Source: Sphingobacterium sp. N143 (GTDB lineage Bacteria; Bacteroidota; Bacteroidia; Sphingobacteriales; Sphingobacteriaceae). Taken from it: a stretch of 64,000 bases of DNA. The stretch covers positions 274,339 to 338,338 of the forward strand of contig NZ_JACAIS010000006.1 of the NCBI RefSeq assembly GCF_030325625.1, written 5' to 3'. Both the position numbers and the translations under genes were made by a program. Position 1 is the stretch's first letter, and each line of letters begins with the position of its first letter. Below, one piece after another: positions 43,058 to 50,947 of this stretch. The notes beneath the pieces were generated by a model. That model had not been told where the DNA came from. It ran no database searches and saw nothing but the letters and a program-made list of their open reading frames with translations.

Positions 43058-44011
43058 CTATAACGTTTTGAGGAATTGTTTAAACTCCTGATAAAACTGT
43101 TCTTTTGTATTCACAGCCTGAATAACCTTAACATTGGCACAGCCACTATCTTTAAGCCACTTCTCCCAGATAACCTTGATAATCTGAAAATCAGTAGGCT
43201 GTTCTTTGGCTGCACCGCTTGGATCCAATGAACGGTCAACAAGTTCAGCAATAAAGATGTTCACGTCTTTGAGGTTAAAATCAGTTCTATTGATTGCATA
43301 GGTGGAATCGGATTGTATAAAAGCGGCTAAGTCTCGCTTACCGCTCGCATTGTAATCTTTTCGAATTTTGGTCACAAGTTCTGATCCAAGACGATAACCT
43401 CTACCCTTGTTTGTACTTTCGATATAACCGTCAGTCAGAAGAAGCAGGACATTGGTATTTTTCTTATCCACAATGATCTTACTATCCCCATTTATTCGTT
43501 TTGGTGAAACGTCTACCAATGAACTCTTGATCGTTTCGTTAAAATAATTCCAGACATCCGCCCCGGACTGATTTTTCAATGCATAATCATAGACCCGATT
43601 TACCTCATTTGAAAACGCCTTTACATCGCTTTTAAGCCCTTTGCGAATATAGCTGACCCTATCTAACTGATTATTGGAAAACCGATTAAAATCAATAGTC
43701 ATCCGCTTCGGATCGAATGATGAGGTATTTAATATTCCACGATTGATAAAATCAAGTTTATAAACATCTAATTGACCAGAACTCCGATTATGGAGCTTTA
43801 ATAGCTCATCACTATGGCTGATAACTTCCCGGATCAAAACAGTATCGTGGATTGGTTTTGGATATAAATGTGTGTTGATCCTATTGGAAAGGTCTGGTGC
43901 GATAATAATATTATAGTCCTTCAGCATAACCTGCTGTTTATTAGCATCATCATTCCGGCAAGCGGCTGATAAGGACAGGACAAAAAATGATAAAATATAA
44001 GGTATTTTCAT
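43058..44011 (-). CDS. VWA-like lipoprotein
   Basis: This 317-residue protein has a lipobox (LSFFVLSLSAAC, Cys18). A domain like von Willebrand A follows: YNIIIAPDLSNRINTHLYPK supplies the DxSxx metal site near residue 40, and VLLLLTDGYIES supplies the later strand and Asp. A C-terminal helical part includes IIKVIWEKWLKDSGC. The insert between the two motifs is unusually long. VWA proteins often mediate assemblies or bind ligands through a metal. It lies between the PLD-like gene (11-base gap) and the thermonuclease gene, implying that all three act together at the envelope. Confidence 0.7.
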   Translation of the reverse strand: MKIPYILSFFVLSLSAACRNDDANKQQVMLKDYNIIIAPDLSNRINTHLYPKPIHDTVLIREVISHSDELLKLHNRSSGQLDVYKLDFINRGILNTSSFDPKRMTIDFNRFSNNQLDRVSYIRKGLKSDVKAFSNEVNRVYDYALKNQSGADVWNYFNETIKSSLVDVSPKRINGDSKIIVDKKNTNVLLLLTDGYIESTNKGRGYRLGSELVTKIRKDYNASGKRDLAAFIQSDSTYAINRTDFNLKDVNIFIAELVDRSLDPSGAAKEQPTDFQIIKVIWEKWLKDSGCANVKVIQAVNTKEQFYQEFKQFLKTL

Positions 44012-44022
44012 TGGGATAACGG

Positions 44023-46143
44023 TTAATTATTAAATGCTGCAATATCTTCAAGAAGTTCATGTTTAATATCAGACTGTAGCCCTAAATTGGAAAGCCAAGT
44101 TTCGCATTCACCTACAGCCTCACGGGTTTTGGTCTCGGCCTTTAAAATTGCATACACCTCGTATAGATATTTGCTCCAGCCTTCCATATAGATATTGACA
44201 CGGTTTTCCATCTCCGCTTTGGAAATAGGCAACTTGTCATTGTCAATTTGGCTCTTGTAAATCTGTCCGATATTACTAATCCTTTCTTTAAAAGTGAGCA
44301 GCTGATGTTGCAGGACACCTACCCGCTCGTTCTGCTGAATAGGGAGCTGTTGGATCTGACCTATCTTTTCATCTTTGCTCACTTGCAGCGCAAATAGTTC
44401 AGCTTGTATGGTATCATTCTCCAATTGAATTTTATTGATCTGCTCCTGGTATTCATTGATCTCTTTCTGGTGGCTCTCGACAATATGCTTGGTCTTCTGC
44501 TGTTGAAAAGAAAGATTACGTTCGTTGACCTGACTCATTAATTTTTCGAAAAAGAATCCAAATAGAAATACGCCAAGCGCACCAAGAATAAATACTAGCC
44601 AAAAGTTACTATCTCCAAGTACATTTAACAGTGACAGACGCTGATCTGTCTTGTTAGTCAACAACTCTATATCATTGATATTTTTTGACACTTTATAGGC
44701 AATAAAAATATCAACAACGAGGATGAGAATAATGCCCAAATGGTTCACGAAGGCCATTTTGATCTTCTGAATAATACCATGTTGCTGGACTTCCTTATTT
44801 TCACTGACATCAAAAAGATCTTTAAAAACTTTGTACATACCCAATGCCAACGGAATAGCGACAAACAAAAAGAGAAATAAGATACCGCCAATCCCTTTCT
44901 CCCCTATCTTAGTAATAGCATGTGGATTAAAGACTTCGGGCGATTGTGTATTTGCTGAGCCTAGCAGCATCATCTCATTAATCTCTTCTTTTGAGAAAAT
45001 AAAGATATAGGCCACAGAGGAGTAAAAAACAAATATATACAGGGCAAGTAATAAAGTCGTAGCTGCTAGGATTGACATAATAGGTTTATTGATTGCAGGC
45101 TTTACAAACTCAACTTCCAATTCTTTGATCTTTTGCTTCAAGGCAATGATCTTACTTTCGATAAAGGGGATTCTCGTATTGTTATTAGAGGTAATTTGAA
45201 GACGTTTCTCTTCAATTTTTGCGGTCAAAGTATTGATATCCGAATCGAGATTTTGCTTGTCTACCGTTGCATTGCCCTTAATCTTTTCAATTTCCTGCTC
45301 AGTACGAAATTCCATATTGGTCGAACTCACTTTCTGTTGTTCGTCAATGCGCACCTTCAAACGATCTTTCTTTTCTGCGATAACTTCAATTTCATTGATG
45401 AAATTGGAGTACAGACTATCCATGGCCTGGTGAAGAATCTGATGGTCGCCATTGTTTTCTTTGGCGCGGTTATAGCCACTCTGCTTGACCAGATCCTTAT
45501 CAAAGGCTCCTACTTCAGAGGCAATGATATTGTCCAGCACATCTTTGAATTCTTTCAAGGACTGCTGTTGGAAATTGAGTTCTCCTCCTGAAGACATAGT
45601 ATACCGGAGAGTATGGTTTTCGGGTTTAAGCTGCATAGGTGTTTCTATTTGTTCAGATGCTATAATATCTTCCAATGATTCACCGTTATTGATCCTTATG
45701 GCTCGCGTCCGTATCCCATGAAAAGTATCAGTGAGCTCAGCGATAGTCTTTGGATAATTGGTGACGATAACGCTTACATGATTATTGCTTTTGGAATTGT
45801 TGCTCCAATTATAAGAACCTGTAATAGCTACAGCTTGGTCGATCACGCAGAACTTCTGATTCATGATCCCCCAACCAACATTTTTGACCTTGGTCACCTC
45901 TGCGCCCTGCTTTTCCAAGAGCGCAAAATCAAGCTTTTCATTATCCGGTTGATCGGATATAATAATAGAAACTTTTACATGTCGATCCAGGCATCCTTGA
46001 ACTGTTGCGAACAGTTCATTATCGGTAAACCAGGCCATCGCTATCAAGACTTCGGTTCGGGCTTTAGAAAGTTCTTGCCTAACACGTTCATAGATCACTC
46101 TACTATCGGAGAGCGTATCTTGGATCAATTGATCTGTGTGCAT
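44023..46143 (-). CDS. PLD-like membrane protein with coiled coils
   Basis: This 706-residue protein begins with a phospholipase D-like domain (about 10-150). The single HKD-type motif reads NQKFCVIDQAVAITGSYNWS, so the usual His is Asn95 while Lys97 and Asp102 remain. The catalytic competence of one motif without its His is doubtful. A coiled coil (about 250-350), about four membrane helices (between 355 and 535) and a second long coiled coil (about 540-660) follow. The layout suggests a membrane-anchored sensor or effector with large cytoplasmic arms. It is the first gene of an operon with a VWA-like lipoprotein and a thermonuclease, behind a regulon promoter. Confidence 0.7.
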   Translation of the reverse strand: MHTDQLIQDTLSDSRVIYERVRQELSKARTEVLIAMAWFTDNELFATVQGCLDRHVKVSIIISDQPDNEKLDFALLEKQGAEVTKVKNVGWGIMNQKFCVIDQAVAITGSYNWSNNSKSNNHVSVIVTNYPKTIAELTDTFHGIRTRAIRINNGESLEDIIASEQIETPMQLKPENHTLRYTMSSGGELNFQQQSLKEFKDVLDNIIASEVGAFDKDLVKQSGYNRAKENNGDHQILHQAMDSLYSNFINEIEVIAEKKDRLKVRIDEQQKVSSTNMEFRTEQEIEKIKGNATVDKQNLDSDINTLTAKIEEKRLQITSNNNTRIPFIESKIIALKQKIKELEVEFVKPAINKPIMSILAATTLLLALYIFVFYSSVAYIFIFSKEEINEMMLLGSANTQSPEVFNPHAITKIGEKGIGGILFLFLFVAIPLALGMYKVFKDLFDVSENKEVQQHGIIQKIKMAFVNHLGIILILVVDIFIAYKVSKNINDIELLTNKTDQRLSLLNVLGDSNFWLVFILGALGVFLFGFFFEKLMSQVNERNLSFQQQKTKHIVESHQKEINEYQEQINKIQLENDTIQAELFALQVSKDEKIGQIQQLPIQQNERVGVLQHQLLTFKERISNIGQIYKSQIDNDKLPISKAEMENRVNIYMEGWSKYLYEVYAILKAETKTREAVGECETWLSNLGLQSDIKHELLEDIAAFNN

Positions 46144-46202
46144 AGTGTGTTCAGTTAAATATGGTTAAATGACTTTTGCTGATATTTGTTGATTTATCGA
46201 TC

Positions 46203-46247
46203 CAAAAGTATCAAATCCCGCAAAGCAGATATTACGGTTTCCCGTAA
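46203..46247 (-). promoter_or_regulatory. Regulon promoter: PLD operon
   Basis: TTACGGGAAACCGTAA on the minus strand (46232-46247) is a full-consensus site. Exactly 21 nt downstream lies the -7 element TACTTTTG (46203-46210), followed by about 60 nt to the start codon. Confidence 0.75.
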
Positions 46248-46346
46248 AGGTGCGGTTAGGAATTGGTTGATTTAGTCTCTGCGTAAAACTTAACACAAAA
46301 ACAATACTTGAAAGAAAGACTTCTCTACAGTTTCAGTATATTTAAC

Positions 46347-46568
46347 ATGTCATTACAACCAAAATTAGATCTTGATAAAATGAGTTCAAATGTTCCTACG
46401 GTTCAGTCGATATCCTGGCCATCGTTTTTGTTTGTATTCACAATAACTATAGCCTTTTTATTCGGTTACGACTACATCTCCCAAAACGATGATATTTTCA
46501 ATAGTTTAATTCTCTTTTGTGTTATTGCACTCCTATTGCGAATGACCATCCCCACAAGTCATCAATAA
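46347..46568 (+). CDS. Small two-helix membrane protein
   Basis: This 73-residue protein has a hydrophilic start (MSLQPKLDLDKMSSNVPTVQ) and two hydrophobic helices (SFLFVFTITIAFLFGYDYI and NSLILFCVIALLLRMTI). No family is recognised. The frame could begin at a TTG 13 codons earlier, but the ATG is preferred. It is divergent from the PLD operon, and the shared motif at 46232 might also act on it, although no -7 element was found on this strand. It ends before the terminator at 46650. Confidence 0.5.
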   Translation: MSLQPKLDLDKMSSNVPTVQSISWPSFLFVFTITIAFLFGYDYISQNDDIFNSLILFCVIALLLRMTIPTSHQ

Positions 46569-46641
46569 GGAATGAAAGTGATCAAACAAATCCGATTAAG
46601 ATGTAGGCATTCGCTAGACTGGAGTTCATGGAATAGGATAA

Positions 46642-46754
46642 AAACAAATAAAGGCTATCTTAAGATAGCCTTTCCTTTTCATCGAATTGGTTAACATATA
46701 GCAATAAGTATCTTGAATGCATAAAATACTTTAATCTACAACCTGATTGCTTGT
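46642..46754 (-). ncRNA. Candidate regulon small RNA
   Basis: A regulon promoter points leftwards into a stretch with no annotated gene. A strong hairpin terminator with a following T-run stops transcription after about 110 nt. The only frame inside encodes a possible 20-residue peptide (MHSRYLLLYVNQFDEKERLS) whose stop lies in the terminator stem. A small regulatory RNA, with or without this peptide, is the best reading. The ends are inferred from the -7 element and the terminator. Confidence 0.5.
46650..46673. terminator. Palindromic terminator
   Basis: AAAGGCTATCTTAAGATAGC continues to a perfect 24-bp palindrome, with a T-rich run on both strands. It can end both the small membrane-protein transcript and the candidate small RNA. 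Confidence 0.75.
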
Positions 46755-46759
46755 CTTCA

Positions 46760-46804
46760 CAAAATTAATGTCGTAAGATGGTCCTCTCATACGGTTTCCC
46801 GTAA
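46760..46804 (-). promoter_or_regulatory. Regulon promoter: candidate small RNA
   Basis: TTACGGGAAACCGTAT on the minus strand (46789-46804) lies exactly 21 nt upstream of TAATTTTG (46760-46767). No protein-coding gene starts behind it. Confidence 0.65.
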
Positions 46805-46812
46805 CAATAGGT

Positions 46813-47478
46813 TTATATCAATTCCATCTCTTTGCAATAAGCGACTAACTGCTCATTTTTGGTGAAGCCTAATATATCTTTCATCAGATTGAGCCGTTTC
46901 TCAATACTACTCAGACTTGATGGTTTGATATCTCTTTGCTGCAGATATTGGGGCATATCTTTTTGGGCAATCCCCTCGTATAATAGCTTAATGATGTGCA
47001 AATCTAGTTGGGTAAACTCATGTGAATTTTGCTCTTGAATAATTTTTTTTGTATCCGGAGACTGATAGATCCTATTCTGATAAACGGCCTGGATCGCTTC
47101 CCGAAGATGTTGCCCGCCACGACGTGCTTTAATTACGTGGCCATCGATCTGACCGGCCTTAAACATTTCGTTGATCGTTACGGATCTATCCTTACCTGTA
47201 AAAATAATGGTTTTGATGTCTGGCTGAATCTCCTTAACAGCTTTGATCAATGCTAGACCATCCTTGATCTCCTGGAAATTACCGTCATCCTCAAATTCAA
47301 TATCCGTAATGAGTAAATCATAGGGCTCACCATCGCGGATGGCATTCTTGATCCAGGTGAGTGCATGATCACAATAATAAACATACTTGGGGTGGTTCAC
47401 ACCAAGATCGCGAAGTGTTATTTGCACCGCAACATTTTCTGTATCATGGTCTTCGGCAATGAGTACTTTTTTAAACAT
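46813..47478 (-). CDS. Response regulator with LuxR-like output domain
   Basis: This response regulator of 221 residues has a receiver domain at about 1-130, with the acidic pair in LIAEDHD, the phospho-acceptor Asp59 in DLLITDIEF and Lys in HVIKARRGGQ. The C-terminal part (about 155-221) is a LuxR-like four-helix DNA-binding domain (FTQLDLHIIKLLYEGIAQKD, SSLSSIEKRLNLMKDILGFT). It follows the histidine kinase gene by 13 bases and additionally has its own regulon-type promoter inside the kinase gene. It is the best candidate to bind the TTACGG-N4-CCGTAA sites. Confidence 0.85.
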   Translation of the reverse strand: MFKKVLIAEDHDTENVAVQITLRDLGVNHPKYVYYCDHALTWIKNAIRDGEPYDLLITDIEFEDDGNFQEIKDGLALIKAVKEIQPDIKTIIFTGKDRSVTINEMFKAGQIDGHVIKARRGGQHLREAIQAVYQNRIYQSPDTKKIIQEQNSHEFTQLDLHIIKLLYEGIAQKDMPQYLQQRDIKPSSLSSIEKRLNLMKDILGFTKNEQLVAYCKEMELI

Positions 47479-47491
47479 ACATTATTATCTT

Positions 47492-49171
47492 TTATACTAG
47501 TGGGATATTGGTCGTAACGCTGAGTCCTTTTCCCAGTTCACTGACAAAGATAATTTCACCGCCGAGGCTTTCAATACGGGAAACCGTATTGGACAATCCT
47601 TTTCCTTGAGTTTTTTCCTGTGGCATGCCAATGCCATTATCTTTATACACTATTTTCAGTTGTTCTCCTGATGTTTCGAAACGTACCACGACCTGATCGG
47701 CCTGGCTATGTTTTTTCATATTGACCATCAATTCCTGAAGCACATGCTTGATCTCGTCTTTGATTCGTTTGCTGACATGAGTCCACTGCCCGGCCTCGTT
47801 CCCGGCAATGAGTACACGACGGTGATCAGCAGCGAATGATTTGAGCAATGAAGCAATCTGTTCGCTAAAGGGAATCTCGGTAATGGTCTTCTGTTCGACA
47901 TCATGTGAGATATCGCGCGACTGATTGTACATATGCTCCAGCTTATCGAGCATTCCTTCCCGATCGATGTCATCTTTATATTCGATTTCGGTCATCACGC
48001 GATAGATACCATTGGCCACAACATCATGTATCTTCTTAGAAAGGTGAAGTTGGGTTTCTTTGACACGATTCTGCGCTTCGAGTTCAAGCCGTTGCTTGCG
48101 GCGCTTGTACCAAAATGTTCCACCTCCTACAACTAACAAAAGCAAAAATATACTGGCCCCGGTTATCACACGTTGCCTGGTCAGGCGATATTGTTTTTGG
48201 GCATTCTCCTTTTCGAGTCTCAGGTTCTCGGTTTTGTTTTTTTCGACTTCATAACGGATCAAAGCAAATTGGTTTTTGGCAGCGGCGCGGGCTTTCTGGA
48301 CACTATCAGCCATGTGCTGGTAAATACTAAAATATTTTTTGGCCAGATTTGAGGGAGTTAGCTCAACGAGTTTACCTAAGGCATAAATTTGATCATCAGC
48401 ACTTTTTAATTCCTTAGCAACCTCATACATTTTCTCTGCATATAATAGTGCAGTATTAGGGCTATTTTTAGTATAAAAATCGGTTAAGTGTACGTAACTT
48501 GCATTTAATCCCCAAAGATCTTTTTCTCTCCTCCTAATAGTCATAGCTTTTAACAGCTCATTTTCGGCGGGATACCTTGAATTCTGGAGCCATTTAGTTC
48601 TTGCCAAATTAGATAATATTCTCGCATAGCGTTTTGGGCTGTTTTTTGTTTTTCCAAGTAGACTATTATATATTTCAATCGCTGTATTGTACTGATTAAT
48701 ATTTTGATAACAAATCGCTATGTTATTTTGATAACTGAATGTATTGGACGAATCATTCGAAAATTTGAGCGCTAACTCATAAAAAGATAATGCTGTTTTA
48801 TACTGACCAAGTTTACTACTTGCAACCCCTAAGTTGTTGTAATTTGTACTTAAGTAAATATAATGCTTGGGATCATTAGTATTCATATAGGAAACTGCCT
48901 GAAGTGCAGTTTCTTGGGCACCAAAAAAATCATTTTGATCTTTTAATGTAATTGCCATATTAACAAGGCATTTGGCTACTCCAAGACTATCCTTATTATC
49001 CAAGAACACCTGTCTCGCTTTATCGAAAAAGAAAAAGGAACTATCCGTTTTTCCTGCATCAATGTACTCATAAGCTTTGTCATAGTCTAGGCTACTTACA
49101 GTATTTTCTTGCCTCTCTTCATGGCTAACACAAGAAAGCAGAAAGATGCTAATACAATATAGATATTTCAA
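47492..49171 (-). CDS. TPR-containing sensor histidine kinase lipoprotein
   Basis: This 559-residue sensor kinase starts at TTG, because a stop codon precedes it and the first residues form a lipobox (LYCISIFLLSCVS, Cys14). About seven TPR units fill residues 25-290 (for example NNLGVASSKLGQYKTALSFY). A coiled coil and one membrane helix (ITGASIFLLLLVVGGGTFWY) follow. The phospho-acceptor lies in LSKKIHDVVANG and the ATPase domain has ELMVNMKKHS, DNGIGM and GKGLSNTVSRIESLGG. The periplasmic TPR array would sense a protein partner. It is co-transcribed with the response regulator. Confidence 0.85.
   Translation of the reverse strand: MKYLYCISIFLLSCVSHEERQENTVSSLDYDKAYEYIDAGKTDSSFFFFDKARQVFLDNKDSLGVAKCLVNMAITLKDQNDFFGAQETALQAVSYMNTNDPKHYIYLSTNYNNLGVASSKLGQYKTALSFYELALKFSNDSSNTFSYQNNIAICYQNINQYNTAIEIYNSLLGKTKNSPKRYARILSNLARTKWLQNSRYPAENELLKAMTIRRREKDLWGLNASYVHLTDFYTKNSPNTALLYAEKMYEVAKELKSADDQIYALGKLVELTPSNLAKKYFSIYQHMADSVQKARAAAKNQFALIRYEVEKNKTENLRLEKENAQKQYRLTRQRVITGASIFLLLLVVGGGTFWYKRRKQRLELEAQNRVKETQLHLSKKIHDVVANGIYRVMTEIEYKDDIDREGMLDKLEHMYNQSRDISHDVEQKTITEIPFSEQIASLLKSFAADHRRVLIAGNEAGQWTHVSKRIKDEIKHVLQELMVNMKKHSQADQVVVRFETSGEQLKIVYKDNGIGMPQEKTQGKGLSNTVSRIESLGGEIIFVSELGKGLSVTTNIPLV
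47545..47589 (-). promoter_or_regulatory. Regulon promoter inside the kinase gene, for the response regulator
   Basis: ATACGG-N4-CCGTAT (47574-47589, extended by one further base pair on each side) lies 21 nt upstream of TATCTTTG (47545-47552) within the 3' part of the kinase gene. Transcription would start about 60 nt before the response regulator start codon, so the regulator may be made independently of the kinase and activate itself. Confidence 0.6.
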
Positions 49172-49230
49172 ATCTGGCTAATTTCTATCTAAGATATTGA
49201 CAATTTTGAGCTAATAAAATAATAAATAAA

Positions 49231-49255
49231 AAAAGGTAGCCAAAGGCTACCTTTT
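49231..49255. terminator. Bidirectional terminator
   Basis: AAAAGGTAGCC and GGCTACCTTTT form a perfect 11-bp stem around AAA, with an A-run on the left and T-rich sequence on the right. It ends the small minus-strand frame and isolates the kinase operon. Confidence 0.7.
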
Positions 49256-49279
49256 CAATAAAAAATATTGCTTAATTAT

Positions 49280-49423
49280 CTATCCTTTAGGAGGACGAGG
49301 AGTTTCGGTTTCTCCACCATGGTCTCCATAAGGTGTCACTGTAGTTTGACCATTTTGATTACCCTGCTGTCCGTTGGAAGGCTGACCGATTCCAAACAAA
49401 AAATATAATATTAAACTCCACAT
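49280..49423 (-). CDS. Possible 47-aa small protein
   Basis: An ATG frame encodes MWSLILYFLFGIGQPSNGQQ followed by a Gly-, Gln- and Thr-rich tail ending in TPRPPKG. A short hydrophobic N-terminus with a polar tail suggests a small membrane-attached or secreted peptide. It is followed by a good terminator and preceded by an AT-rich stretch. No homologue is recognised. Position and terminator argue for real expression. Confidence 0.45.
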   Translation of the reverse strand: MWSLILYFLFGIGQPSNGQQGNQNGQTTVTPYGDHGGETETPRPPKG

Positions 49424-49450
49424 GATTCAAAAAATTAGAATGTAAAAACT

Positions 49451-49590
49451 TGGTAGGTCCGCGTGCTCCGTGCACGGGATTGCTACATTGTTTTCAGAAG
49501 GCCTTCTGAATTTTTTGGGAAGTAAGAGTGTCAATCGCGGGAGGCAGAAGCTGCTTCCCAAACCGGCTAATGACTACCGCGAGATCTTCT
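49451..49590. other. GC-rich hairpin cluster, possible structured RNA
   Basis: This stretch is visibly richer in G and C than its surroundings and holds several dyads: CCGTGCACGG, an 18-bp palindrome (49493-49510, core CAGAAGGCCTTCTG) with a T-run after it, and a nested pair (ATCGCGG with CCGCGA enclosing GGAGGCAG with CTGCTTCC). No coding frame spans it. A structured RNA or a riboregulator for the flanking 47-codon frame is possible; I could not match it to a known class. Confidence 0.35.
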
Positions 49591-49766
49591 CATTGTGAAA
49601 TCAGTTTAGTATCTTAGTCTTATAATTTTAATCGATCTATCATCTGACTTCGAGAACAAAGTTATAGCCGTTAAAAACCTTTTTATCAAATGATACTGCT
49701 AAGTCCGAAAGGTCTTGTCAAATCCCGGTTATACTGAAAATTCTGATGTATAGATAGACTATTTGC

Positions 49767-49810
49767 TTACGGGATTCCGTAAATACGGATAGAAATAGAA
49801 CCTAATTTTG
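49767..49810 (+). promoter_or_regulatory. Regulon promoter: 340-aa single-TM protein
   Basis: TTACGGGATTCCGTAA (49767-49782) lies 20 nt upstream of TAATTTTG (49803-49810). The start codon follows only five bases after the -7 element, so the message is probably leaderless or nearly so. Confidence 0.7.
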
Positions 49811-49815
49811 TAGCC

Positions 49816-50838
49816 ATGCCGACGTTTAACATATTTAAAGAAGGGGTTCTTTCCCTCTATGAGGAAAAGAAAAGAAAACAAGAAATGGATGAATTATTGG
49901 CCAGCCCCTCACCTGCCAACTTGAGGGATTACTGCTTAATTAGATTGTCCGAAGGGTTACCAGAAGCCGATATTCTGGTCTTACAGAAATTCTTTGATCC
50001 TCTTAAAAAGGAAAAAAGTTTAGAAGATGCTATTTACAAGTATAAAACAGGATGGTTAAGAGCTTTACAGAAGTTTATTTTAGGTAAAACTGAAAATCCA
50101 GATGAGCTTCTTGTCAAATTATTAGCTGTACTTGTGGATTATCAACCACGACCATTCCGCTATAATTATGATAATACCCCTACACAAATTGACCTTGATC
50201 CCCCACATACCCCCCCGCCCATTGAAGATGGTAGTAAAATGGTGCCCTCCACAGCTGTTGGTCCCAAAGGTATTAGCCAAGATGAGGCTGTAATTTCGGA
50301 AGGTGATCATGAGAAAACTGTGGATATAGATCATGTTGACACAGGTCAGGTAATTAGTCCAGAAGGAGCTGATGAAAGCCAAAGAAATAAAGATGAATCA
50401 GGTCTTCAGAAAAAGCCATTTTTAAATAAACATGCCTTAAGATTTACCGGAGCTGCGTCTTTAATTGTTACTATTTTTATTACAATACATTTTTTGACTC
50501 CCGAAGATTGCATGTGCTGGAATGGCGAAAAATATATTCAGGTCGATTGTCAGGACAAAACACAAGCGTATCAGGTTATTGGATTAGATCAGGATAGACT
50601 AGAGTATTTCCGTAAAATCACACAGCCTGACAGCCTAGGGGTGAAAGACATTGGGAATATTTGGTACTCGAAAATCGACAATGAAGTTGAGTTTTTTACA
50701 GGCCCAGGATATCACCCGGTCCAACCTAATAAATCATTAAAGGCTGTGACAAGACATATTTGGGATACGTATGTCCGTATAAAACCTGATAGCAATCAAC
50801 ATGTTCAACTTGGAATAATGCAGAAACAAAAGGAATAG
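49816..50838 (+). CDS. Uncharacterised single-TM protein of the regulon
   Basis: This 340-residue protein has an N-terminal cytoplasmic helical part (about 1-120) and a low-complexity Pro- and acid-rich linker (TPTQIDLDPPHTPPPIEDGS). One membrane helix near 215-235 (FTGAASLIVTIFITIHFLTP) follows, then a C-terminal domain of about 100 residues, CMCWNGEKYIQVDCQDKTQA through EVEFFTGPGYHPVQPNKSLK. That C-terminal pattern recurs in Bacteroidota proteins of unknown function. The topology suggests a signalling or adaptor protein linking cytoplasm and periplasm. The gene is driven by a full regulon site. Confidence 0.6.
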   Translation: MPTFNIFKEGVLSLYEEKKRKQEMDELLASPSPANLRDYCLIRLSEGLPEADILVLQKFFDPLKKEKSLEDAIYKYKTGWLRALQKFILGKTENPDELLVKLLAVLVDYQPRPFRYNYDNTPTQIDLDPPHTPPPIEDGSKMVPSTAVGPKGISQDEAVISEGDHEKTVDIDHVDTGQVISPEGADESQRNKDESGLQKKPFLNKHALRFTGAASLIVTIFITIHFLTPEDCMCWNGEKYIQVDCQDKTQAYQVIGLDQDRLEYFRKITQPDSLGVKDIGNIWYSKIDNEVEFFTGPGYHPVQPNKSLKAVTRHIWDTYVRIKPDSNQHVQLGIMQKQKE

Positions 50839-50859
50839 GTTCGTTAGCTGCATAAAAAA

Positions 50860-50879
50860 GCCACATCTCCCGACGTGGC
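50860..50879. terminator. Hairpin terminator between convergent genes
   Basis: GCCACATC and GACGTGGC pair around TCCC with an A-run to the left. A similar hairpin (52507-52526) stands behind the second NTF2-like copy. Confidence 0.6.
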
Positions 50880-50947
50880 CTTAAATAAACATATGATTCA
50901 CTAGTGGTTTGTCTTTTTATGGTTGGCAAACCACCAGTGATAAGGTA

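Larger units (their letters stand above)
46569..46812. other. Gene-less interval carrying a small transcription unit
   Basis: Between two convergent genes lies a complete unit on the minus strand: operator, -7 element, about 110 transcribed bases and a terminator. The elements are listed separately. Confidence 0.55.
49172..49815. other. Intergenic region with a small frame and a structured GC-rich part
   Basis: The stretch between the kinase gene and the next plus-strand gene holds a terminator, a 47-codon frame, a GC-rich hairpin cluster and a regulon promoter, each listed separately. Confidence 0.5.

Noticed and set aside
45133..45591. 152-codon plus-strand frame inside the PLD-like gene
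   Set aside because: It is antisense to a well-formed coiled-coil and membrane protein and is an open-frame shadow.
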